Shown here: in pieces, positions 34,536 through 40,640 of the stretch
Layout of the letters: every line of letters begins with the position of its first letter
How positions within the stretch are numbered: position 1 is the stretch's first letter
Source of the DNA: Planctomycetota bacterium
GTDB lineage: Bacteria > Planctomycetota > UBA1135 > GCA-002686595
NCBI GenBank assembly: GCA_016220035.1
Contig: JACRIO010000104.1
Coordinates: 1-40,640 of the forward strand
DNA: 40,640 bases
Direction: 5' to 3'
Position numbers and translations under genes: made by a program
The notes under the pieces: model-generated
The model's database searches: none
What the model was told of the DNA's origin: nothing
The model's input: only the letters and a program-made list of their open reading frames with translations

Positions 34536-35321
34536 GTGCTTCCTCTGTCGAGCAGGGTGCTGGCGGGTGCGGTGATCGTCGCGGTCGCCGTCGCGAGCTT
34601 CGTCGTGCTTGAACGGTGCGGTGCGGCGTCCGTTTCGCGGGCGGGGGAGCTTGCGTTCGCTCCGGTCGAGGACCCGAACGGCGCGCGGCCGATCGAAGCG
34701 GCGGCGCCGGCCGTCGAGGCGCGCGAGTGGTCGCAACTGCGCGCGGACGCGACGCGGTTGCTCGGCCGGCGCGTCAAGTTCGTCGTGCAGTTCCACGGCG
34801 AGGTTGGGACGTGGAAGTGCTACCTCTCGCGCTTCTCCGCGCGCGACTTCAGCGCGTTCCAGTTCTGGACGGACGAGCAGTTCCCCTTCCGCTCGGAGGA
34901 TTTCACCGCGCCGATCGCCCGCGTCTTCGCGCGGCGCGGGTCGGGTGCGGAGGACGTGCTGCACGAGGCGAAGCGGTACAGCCGGTTCGAGATCGAGGGC
35001 ACGTTGCGCGAGCTCTTCCTCGGCGAACCGTGGATCGAGGCGGAGAGCGTGCGCGTGTTGCCCGAGGCGCTCACCGACGGCTCCGTGATCCACGGTGGGC
35101 GCGCGCTGAGCCTGATGGACGACGGCCTCTGGAAGCTCGCCGAGTCGGAGCTCGACATCGCGCTCCAGGCGCGCGTGCCAGAGCGCGCGCGGGCGGAGCT
35201 CGAACGGTTGCGGCAGGCGTGTCGCGCGAACTCCGCGCCGGAAGCGCGCGCTCCGTCGCGTCCGTGGACGGGCCCGACGCCGAACCTGCGGTCGCCGCGG
35301 CGGCGTGAACCGCTGGACTGA
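34536..35321 (+). CDS. Exported hypothetical protein with N-terminal anchor
   Basis: About 261 aa. The start is unclear: GTG 34533, 34536 and 34560 are all open, and none has a well-placed ribosome site. Residues ~9-26 are hydrophobic (VLAGAVIVAVAVASFVVL) and make a signal or anchor. The body has a stretch around 75-115 that could be a small beta-barrel (LLGRRVKFVVQFHG, KCYLSRFSARDFSAFQFW) and a second one (YSRFEIEGTLRELFLG). A helical, TPR-like part follows (LMDDGLWKLAESELDIALQARVPE). The C-terminal 30 residues are Pro/Arg-rich. An OB-fold-like domain is a guess. No family is recognised. It precedes recN by 153 bp. Confidence 0.65.
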   Translation: MLPLSSRVLAGAVIVAVAVASFVVLERCGAASVSRAGELAFAPVEDPNGARPIEAAAPAVEAREWSQLRADATRLLGRRVKFVVQFHGEVGTWKCYLSRFSARDFSAFQFWTDEQFPFRSEDFTAPIARVFARRGSGAEDVLHEAKRYSRFEIEGTLRELFLGEPWIEAESVRVLPEALTDGSVIHGGRALSLMDDGLWKLAESELDIALQARVPERARAELERLRQACRANSAPEARAPSRPWTGPTPNLRSPRRREPLD

Positions 35322-35474
35322 TCGCGCTCGCGCCGTCGCGCGAAGTGGGGAATCCGCGCCCTCGGAGGTCCGGGACGGCCGGGGCGACCCGCGCGCGTGG
35401 GCTCGGAAGTGGAGTACGCGCCGTCGCGCTCACGCCGATTGCGCCGCGCGCGCGAGGCTGCGATCCTGCGCGCC

Positions 35475-37241
35475 ATGCTGTGCGAACTGGCGATCGAGAA
35501 CCTCGCGCTCTTCGAGGGCGCGACGCTGACCTTCGGCGCGGGGCTGAACGCGATCACGGGCGAGACGGGGGCCGGGAAGAGCCTCTTGATCGACGCGCTC
35601 GAGCTCTTGCTCGGCGAGCGCCCGCGCGCGTCGCTCGTGCGCAAGGGCGCGAAGGAGGCGCGCGTCGAAGGGCGGTTCGTGCTCGCCGCGGAGAGCACGC
35701 GGGCGCGGGAGCTCGCGACGTGGTTCGAGGCGAACCTGCCCGCGGCGCTCGAGGAGTGGAGCGCGCTCGCGCTGGGCGACGAGCGCGAGCTCATCCTGTC
35801 GCGCACGTTGTCCGCGGAGGGCCGTTCGCGCGCGTGGATCAATCACCGGCCGGTCACGCAGCGCGTGTTGCGCGAGCTCGCCGCGTTGCTCGTCGAGATC
35901 CACGGGCAGAACGAGCACCAGCGCGTGCTCGAGCCGCAGGAGCAGCTACGGTTGCTCGACGCGTTCGGCGAGCTCGATCTTCGCCTCGCGACGTACCGTG
36001 CGGCCCGTGCGAGCTGGATCGAGGCATCGCGCGCGCTCGCGGAGTTCGAATTGCGTGCGAGAGAGCGCCGCGACCGCCTCGACCTGCTGCGCTTCCAGGC
36101 GCGCGAGCTGGGCGACGCCAAGCTCTCGATCGACGAGCACGCGGGGTTGATCGCCGAGCGTGAAGTGCAGCGCAACGCGAGCGCGCTCGGCGGCGAGCTC
36201 GGCGGGGTCGTCGACGAGCTCGTCGAGGGTGATGCGGCGGCGCTGGGGGCCGTGCGCAAGGCCGTGCGCGCGCTCGAGCGGTGGGAGCACAAGATCACGA
36301 CGCTCGCGCCGCCCGCGGAGGAGCTGCGACAGGCGCTCGCGCATCTCGAGGAGGCGTGCGGGGACTTGGCGCGCTTTCGGGATGGGTTGGAGTATTCGCC
36401 CGAGCGTCTCGAGGCGATCGAGCAGCGGCTGTTCGTGATCGAGCGTCTCGCCACGAAGTATCACCTCGATGTCGCGGGGCTCGTCGCGCGGCGTGGGGAG
36501 CTCGAGCGCGAGCTCGCCGCGATGGAGGGCGAGGCCGTCGACCAGGGAGCGCTCGTGGAAGGCGCCGCGAAGGCGCTCGCGGAGCTCGAGACGCGCGCCG
36601 CGGCGTTGACGCAGGCGCGGAGGGCGTTGCGGGCGCGGTTGAAGAAGGAGGTCGAGCGTCGGTTGGCGGAGCTCGGGCTCGAGAAGGCCAGGTTCGACGT
36701 GAAGGTGGAGCCGCGGGTGTTGCCGGAGATCGCGAGTCCGAATGTGGATGCGCGGCGCACGAAAGCGCTCGCGGAGGAGCGGCGGTTCGGGATGGATGGC
36801 GCGGATGTGGTCGAGTTCCAGCTTGCCGCGAATCCGGGGGAGGATGCTCAGGCGCTGCGACTGGTTGCGTCGGGCGGGGAGGCCGCGCGGATCTTGCTCG
36901 CGTTGAGGACGGCGCTCGCGTTGCGGCAGTCGGTGCCGACGCTCGTGTTCGACGAGATCGATTCGGGGGTGGGTGGGCGGTTGGGGCCGAAGGTCGGCGA
37001 GCATTTGAAGGAGCTCGCGGGCACGCAGCATCAGGTGTTGTGCGTCACGCATCTGCCGGCGATCGCGGCGGTCGCGGATCACCATTTTCAGGTGAAGAAA
37101 AGCGTCGCCGGCGGGCGCACGAAGACGAGCGGGGTCGAGCTCGATGGGGAGGAGCGGGTGGCGGAGATCGCGGACATGATCGCCGGTGGGGGTGGGCAGG
37201 CGACGGCGCGGGCGGAGGCGAAGCGGTTGTTGGGGGGGTGA
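35475..37241 (+). CDS. recN: DNA repair protein RecN
   Basis: A 588-aa SMC-like ATPase that acts early in double-strand break repair. ATG 35475 gives the typical MLCELAIENLALFEGATL start; upstream codons are non-conserved. Walker A is ITGETGAGKS (27-36), followed by LIDALELLLGERP. IHGQNEHQRVLEPQEQLRLLD near 145-165 is a RecN hallmark. Coiled coils span about 180-410. The signature VASGGEAARILLALR lies near 470, where most RecN proteins read GGELSR. Walker B is LVFDEIDSGVGG with Asp493, then VTHLPAIAAVADHHFQV. The last third uses many more GGG/GTG/TTG/GAT codons than the first. A repeat and an intrinsic terminator follow. Confidence 0.96.
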   Translation: MLCELAIENLALFEGATLTFGAGLNAITGETGAGKSLLIDALELLLGERPRASLVRKGAKEARVEGRFVLAAESTRARELATWFEANLPAALEEWSALALGDERELILSRTLSAEGRSRAWINHRPVTQRVLRELAALLVEIHGQNEHQRVLEPQEQLRLLDAFGELDLRLATYRAARASWIEASRALAEFELRARERRDRLDLLRFQARELGDAKLSIDEHAGLIAEREVQRNASALGGELGGVVDELVEGDAAALGAVRKAVRALERWEHKITTLAPPAEELRQALAHLEEACGDLARFRDGLEYSPERLEAIEQRLFVIERLATKYHLDVAGLVARRGELERELAAMEGEAVDQGALVEGAAKALAELETRAAALTQARRALRARLKKEVERRLAELGLEKARFDVKVEPRVLPEIASPNVDARRTKALAEERRFGMDGADVVEFQLAANPGEDAQALRLVASGGEAARILLALRTALALRQSVPTLVFDEIDSGVGGRLGPKVGEHLKELAGTQHQVLCVTHLPAIAAVADHHFQVKKSVAGGRTKTSGVELDGEERVAEIADMIAGGGGQATARAEAKRLLGG

Positions 37242-37287
37242 CGGCGGGGCCGTTGGTTGCCCTTGGGGGTGGGGCGGAGGCGGCGGG

Positions 37288-37373
37288 GACGGCGGGAGCA
37301 ATTGCCGGATGTGCGAGAGAGGCGTTGCCGGGGCAAAGGCGCACATGAGGGTGCTTCCGCATCCCTGATCCTG
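37288..37373 (+). repeat. Dispersed intergenic repeat, copy C (core only)
   Basis: The core 37288-37365 starts 46 bp after the recN stop and closely matches copy A. In this copy ATGTGCG (37309-37315) can pair with CGCACAT (37340-37346), and TTGCC with GGCAA inside. GGGTGC-TTCC-GCATCCC at the end can fold with a bulged T. After CATCCCTGA the sequence continues directly with TCCTGG, so the long AGGA-tipped hairpin present in copies A and B is missing at exactly the expected point. Confidence 0.85.
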
Positions 37374-37413
37374 GTCGAAGAGGGGGAGCGAAGGCGGTGA
37401 AGGGGGAAAAGGC

Positions 37414-37448
37414 GAGAGGCCGTCGCTTGTGCGACGGCCGCTCTTTTT
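37414..37448 (+). terminator. Intrinsic terminator after recN
   Basis: GGCCGTCGC (37418-37426) pairs perfectly with GCGACGGCC (37431-37439) around TTGT. The stem extends through GAG/CTC past one mismatch and is followed by TTTTT at 37444-37448. It is 170 bp beyond the recN stop, so the repeat copy C lies in the recN transcript. Confidence 0.87.
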
Positions 37449-37516
37449 CTCTTCACGTCCGGCGGAGTTCCGAGGCTCCGGGCGGGTCTTGCTTCGTGCT
37501 CGTGTACGTGCGGGCG

Positions 37517-38125
37517 TCAGCTCTGTTTGCGCAGGCCCGCGAGCAGGAGCTCCACGAGGCGTTGGGTTTTTTGTTCCACCTCCGCGCGGGCGCCGAGTTC
37601 GCGGCCGGAGAGTGCGTAGGGGAGCAGGCCGTTGGTCGCGAGTAGGAGGGTGCGCGCCATCGATTGGGGGTCGCCGGCGCGGAGGTGGCCGGAGCGTTGG
37701 CCTTCCGTCAGCACCTGGGCGAACACGTCGGCCTCGCGGGTGAGGTGCTGCTCGCGCCGCTCGAGGTACTGGCTGCGCAGCACGCTGAACATGTCGTCCA
37801 GGCTTTCGTGGTAGGCGTGCACGCAGTCGAAGCGGAAGAGGATGCGCGCGGTGAGCATCCGTTGGAGGCGCTCCTCGGCCGAGCCGCCGGAGTAGAGCGT
37901 GCGCTTCAGGTCGTCGATCAATCGCTCCACCACGCGGTCGATCGAGGCGAGGAAGATCTCCTCCTTGCACGTGAAGTGCACGTAGACGGTGCGCCGTCCG
38001 ATGCCGGCTTCCCGTGCGAGGTCGTCGGCGGTGGTCTTCTGGTAACCGAAGCGGGCCAGCATCTGGTCCGCGGCGTCGAGGATGCGCTCCCTCATGGGGG
38101 AGCGGGTCACGTTCCTGAGGATCAT
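37517..38125 (-). CDS. TetR family transcriptional regulator
   Basis: A 202-aa protein from ATG 38125. The N-terminal helix-turn-helix is RERILDAADQMLARFGYQKTTADDLAREAGIGRRTVYVHFTCKEEIF (about 11-57), typical of TetR. The ligand-binding half is all-helical, with TARILFRFDCVHAYHESLDDMFSVLRSQY, and has no recognisable effector pocket. GGAG lies about 12 bases before the ATG. It is convergent with recN. The target may be its own promoter or the upstream manA region, but the 382-bp gap shows no clear operator. An upstream ATG at 38167 would add 14 residues and is less likely. Confidence 0.88.
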   Translation of the reverse strand: MILRNVTRSPMRERILDAADQMLARFGYQKTTADDLAREAGIGRRTVYVHFTCKEEIFLASIDRVVERLIDDLKRTLYSGGSAEERLQRMLTARILFRFDCVHAYHESLDDMFSVLRSQYLERREQHLTREADVFAQVLTEGQRSGHLRAGDPQSMARTLLLATNGLLPYALSGRELGARAEVEQKTQRLVELLLAGLRKQS

Positions 38126-38507
38126 GGTCAAAGGGTACTCCTGCACGAATCGGACGCTGTTGTGCATCCGTAAGACTGTTCTGGAGCTCCCACGGCCGGC
38201 TGGGGTCTGGACGGGCGAGGCGACGGCCTGCCGACCGTGGAGCCACGCAGGGTCCGGGACGAGGCCGGGGGAGCGTGCACGGGAGTACCTGGAGCCTCCG
38301 CGCGGGCACGTGGATCTGCGCAAAGTCCGTGCATGGACTCGATGGTGGCTCCCTTCACTGGCAGGGGATCGCCGGTGGCCGTTCCGGTCTTCCGAAGCGG
38401 ACTCCCGGCCGCGTCCGCGCGCGCTTCGGGCGGATGCGCCAGCGAGCGGGGCCGGTACCGCCGCGGCGCGCGTTCCGACCCTCGCTTCGCGTACCTTGTC
38501 GCCCCCC
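38126..38507. other. Divergent intergenic region between tetR and manA
   Basis: A 382-bp gap that should hold the promoters of tetR (leftward) and manA (rightward). I see no strong promoter, no long dyad of the kind expected for a TetR operator, and no convincing coding frame. GGAGTAC appears twice (38133-38139 on the minus strand; 38282-38288 on the plus strand), without clear meaning. Confidence 0.45.
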
Positions 38508-39506
38508 ATGTCCACTCATCACGCGATCGAACCGATGCGCTTCCACCGCCAGTTCCTAGAGAAGCCCTGGGGCGGGCGGCGGTTGGAGCGCGTGCCCGGT
38601 TTCCAGCTGCCTGCCGGGTCGATCGGGGAGACGTGGGAGCTCGTCGACCGCGAGCTGGAAAACTCGGTCGTCGCGACCGGGCCGTTCCGCGGCTGCACGC
38701 TGCGCGAGCTCCTCGAGGACTACGGCCCCGAGCTCCTCGGTCGCGCGCGCCGTTCGCCGCAGGGCGAGTTCCCGGTGCTCGTGAAGTTCCTCGACGCGCG
38801 CGAGGACCTGAGCGTCCAGGTCCATCCGCGCGAGGACCAGGTCGGCGCGCTTCCGCCCGGCGACGGGCCGAAGACGGAGTGCTGGTACATCCTCGACGCG
38901 CTGCCCGGGAGCGTCGTGTACCTCGGCCTGAAGCCCGGCGTCGACGCGCAGACCTTCGCGCGCGCGGCGAGCGGCCCCGGCGTCGTCGAGTTGCTCGAGC
39001 AGCGCGTCGTGCGCGCCGGCGACTTCGTCTTCGTGCCGGGCGGCACCGTGCACGCGATCGGCGCGGGTGTCGCGCTCGCCGAGGTGCAGCAGACCTCCGA
39101 CACGACCTATCGCCTGTACGACTGGGGCCGCGTCGACGCACAGGGCCGCCCGCGCCCCGTGCACGTCGAACAGGGCCTCCGCGCGATCGATTTCGACCTC
39201 GCGCCGAACGGGCCGGCGCGGCCGAAGCTCGCGACGACGGCGCGCGGGGCGCGGTCCGCGAGCCTCGTCGACGTCCCGGCGTTCGCGGTGGAGCTGGTCG
39301 AGCTCGATGCGCGCGCCGAGCTCGCGCTCCCCGTGCTCGATCGCGCGCGCATCGTCGTCGTGCTCGCCGGCGCGGGCGCGCTGCGTGCGAGCGAAGCGCA
39401 GCACCTCACCCCCGGCGACACCTGGCTCGTGCCCGCGAGCCTCGGGACCCTTACGCTCGAAGCCGAGGAGCCGCTGAAACTGCTCGTCGTGCGCACCCAG
39501 GAGTGA
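38508..39506 (+). CDS. manA: Mannose-6-phosphate isomerase, class I
   Basis: A 332-aa cupin metalloenzyme that interconverts fructose-6-P and mannose-6-P, the entry to GDP-mannose and related sugars. Zinc ligands are visible: Gln104 and His106 in LSVQVHPRE, Glu124 in KTECWYIL and His182 in GGTVHAIG. The catalytic-arginine region is YRLYDWGR near 201-208. FLEKPWGGRRLERV near the N-terminus is typical. A later ATG at 38535 (MRFHRQF) is an alternative start. The last ~90 residues form the second cupin. The next gene begins 1 bp after the stop, so the two are co-transcribed. It may feed the glycan genes at the left of the window. Confidence 0.94.
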   Translation: MSTHHAIEPMRFHRQFLEKPWGGRRLERVPGFQLPAGSIGETWELVDRELENSVVATGPFRGCTLRELLEDYGPELLGRARRSPQGEFPVLVKFLDAREDLSVQVHPREDQVGALPPGDGPKTECWYILDALPGSVVYLGLKPGVDAQTFARAASGPGVVELLEQRVVRAGDFVFVPGGTVHAIGAGVALAEVQQTSDTTYRLYDWGRVDAQGRPRPVHVEQGLRAIDFDLAPNGPARPKLATTARGARSASLVDVPAFAVELVELDARAELALPVLDRARIVVVLAGAGALRASEAQHLTPGDTWLVPASLGTLTLEAEEPLKLLVVRTQE

Positions 39507-39507
39507 C

Positions 39508-40640
39508 ATGGAACGGAACGAACACGACGAGGTCCTTCACGACGACACGACGGCCGACGAGCGCCCCAAGGCGCGCGGCGGGGAGGGCGACGAGCTCGTC
39601 GAGGACGGCGCGCCCGAGGACGAGGTCGAGGAGGAGGCCGAGGACGAGCTCCCGGGCGACTTCGTCGACGAAGCGTTGCTCGAAGAGGACGCGGCGACGC
39701 CCGAGCTCGTGCGCCTCAACAAGTACCTCGCCGACCACGGCGTCGCGTCGCGGCGGCGCTGCGACGAGCTCATCCAAGGCGGCCAGGTGACCGTCGACGG
39801 CGCGATCGTCACCGAGCTCGGCACGAAGATCGATCCCGAGCGCCACAAGGTCGAGATCGACGGCTTCGTGCTCGCGCCGAAGAAGCTGCGCAAGCGCTAC
39901 TACCTGCTCAACAAGCCCGGCGGCGTCGTCTGCACGAACGAGGCCCGCGAGCTGCGTCCGCGCGCCGTCGACCTCGTCACGGACCCGCGCAAGGGCCGCA
40001 TCTACACCGTCGGAAGGCTCGACGAGGAGTCGAAGGGCCTGATCATCCTCACGAACGACGGCGAGTTCGCGCAGCGGATCATGCACCCGCGCCACGGCGT
40101 CGAGAAGACGTACCTCGTGCGCGTGCGCGGCAAGATCGACGACGCGGCGATGCAGAAGATCCGGAACGGCATCCACCTGTCCGAAGGCAGGACGTCGGGC
40201 GCGCGCGTGCTCGTGCACGAGCGCCAGCGCGATTCGTCGTGGCTCAGCGTCACGATCCACGAGGGCATGAACCGCGAGATCCGCCGCTCGTTCGCGCGCG
40301 TCGGGTACAAGGTGCTCGAGCTCAAGCGCACGCGCATCGGTCCGTTGACGGATCGCGGCCTCAAGATCGGTCGGTGGCGCGAGCTCACGCGCTCCGAGAT
40401 CGATGCGCTCGTGAAGGGCGCCCCGCGCGTGTCGGCGACGGATGCGCGCGGCAAGAAAGGCCCGCGCCCGCCGCGCACGTTCTCGGGCAAGGGCGGCTTC
40501 GTCGAAGCGGAGCACCGCCGCGAGGAGCGCGTGCGGTCCGACGATGGAGCTCCGCGCCGTGAACAGCGGGAACGCTCGAGCGGCGGGGCCCCGCGCCGTG
40601 AAGCGGGCGAGCGCCCGAGCGGTGGGGCTCCGCGCCGCGA
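39508..40640 (+). CDS. rRNA pseudouridine synthase, RsuA/RluB family, partial
   Basis: 377 codons are visible; the end is outside the window. AGGAG lies five bases before ATG 39508. Residues 1-66 are a very acidic extension. An S4 RNA-binding domain follows (LVRLNKYLADHGVASRRRCDELI, about 68-115), then the catalytic domain with YYLLNKPGGVVCT, the GRLDEESKGLIILTNDG loop with the nucleophile Asp172, EKTYLVRVRGKI and HEGMNREIRRSF. These enzymes isomerise one uridine in 23S (U2605) or 16S rRNA (U516). The extended thumb-like pattern fits RluB slightly better, but the site cannot be told from sequence here. After about residue 300 comes a basic Arg/Gly/Pro-rich tail with repeats. Confidence 0.92.
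   Translation, partial: MERNEHDEVLHDDTTADERPKARGGEGDELVEDGAPEDEVEEEAEDELPGDFVDEALLEEDAATPELVRLNKYLADHGVASRRRCDELIQGGQVTVDGAIVTELGTKIDPERHKVEIDGFVLAPKKLRKRYYLLNKPGGVVCTNEARELRPRAVDLVTDPRKGRIYTVGRLDEESKGLIILTNDGEFAQRIMHPRHGVEKTYLVRVRGKIDDAAMQKIRNGIHLSEGRTSGARVLVHERQRDSSWLSVTIHEGMNREIRRSFARVGYKVLELKRTRIGPLTDRGLKIGRWRELTRSEIDALVKGAPRVSATDARGKKGPRPPRTFSGKGGFVEAEHRREERVRSDDGAPRREQRERSSGGAPRREAGERPSGGAPRR
40546..40640 (+). repeat. 39-bp in-frame tandem repeat in the pseudouridine synthase tail
   Basis: Units at 40546-40584, 40585-40623 and 40624 onward (cut by the window edge) encode GAPRREQRERSSG, GAPRREAGERPSG and GAPRR. The period is exactly 13 codons. Such Arg/Gly-rich tails usually bind RNA non-specifically. 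The total copy number lies beyond the window. Confidence 0.85.

Noticed and set aside
35946-38309. Long minus-strand frame spanning recN antisense and the start of tetR
   Set aside because: It crosses recN, the repeat and the terminator without any domain; recN and tetR explain the region.
1-40640. CRISPR array
   Set aside because: I found no series of short direct repeats with unique spacers; the only regular tandem repeat is the coding one at 40546.

Overview
The window is very GC-rich (roughly 70% by eye) bacterial DNA with dense, short-spaced genes, several 4-bp ATGA/GTGA gene overlaps and ordinary Shine-Dalgarno sites. No rRNA gene or other strong taxonomic marker is present. The gene content (large polytopic membrane proteins with DD..NEHRI or LDPSW motifs, DUF1579 lipoprotein, NagA, many hypothetical proteins) reminds me most of high-GC Planctomycetota, with Myxococcota as an alternative. 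That assignment is a guess from memory.

Layout. (1) 1-13.3 kb is a surface-glycan-like island. A leftward operon runs methyltransferase, GT2 glycosyltransferase fused to a membrane domain, then two more membrane proteins. A rightward GT2-methyltransferase pair diverges from it, and a second leftward pair of membrane proteins follows. The five membrane proteins form two paralogous families, and the four whose ends are visible share a C-terminal D-W-x-x-W-like motif. (2) 13.3-17 kb holds an aspartate aminotransferase, an exported 671-aa protein and tRNA-Leu(GAG). (3) 17-29.7 kb mixes housekeeping genes (clpB, pcm, pdxJ-dapA), small membrane or zinc proteins, a DUF1579 lipoprotein, an SGNH hydrolase and two orphan AAA ATPases, each preceded by an AT-rich palindrome. 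(4) 30.2-32.4 kb has a SelW/Rdx-type selenoprotein with an in-frame UGA and a bacterial SECIS hairpin, an rsmD gene interrupted by an amber codon, and nagA. (5) 32.4-34.4 kb is an AbiE-like type IV toxin-antitoxin operon behind a four-half-site operator. (6) 34.5-40.6 kb carries an exported hypothetical protein, recN with an intrinsic terminator, a TetR regulator, manA, and an rRNA pseudouridine synthase that runs off the right edge.

Two items stand out. One is the short selenoprotein gene at 30264-30488: its UGA sits in a CxxU motif and is followed 21 nt later by a perfect hairpin whose loop is GGTCT, the same as the core of the E. coli fdhF SECIS loop. A normal gene caller would miss it. 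The other is a dispersed intergenic repeat with three copies (17168, 24861, 37288). It has a conserved ~78-bp core. In two copies this is followed by a long perfect hairpin whose arms differ completely in sequence but whose CGG-AGGA-CCG tip is identical; the third copy lacks the hairpin. I do not recognise this element.

How the genes may work together: the GT2 enzymes could load sugars onto a polyprenyl phosphate carrier and the GT-C-like membrane proteins could transfer them outside the membrane, with the methyltransferases decorating the product. ManA (fructose-6-P to mannose-6-P) and NagA (amino-sugar recycling) would feed the sugar pools. This is inference from family resemblance.
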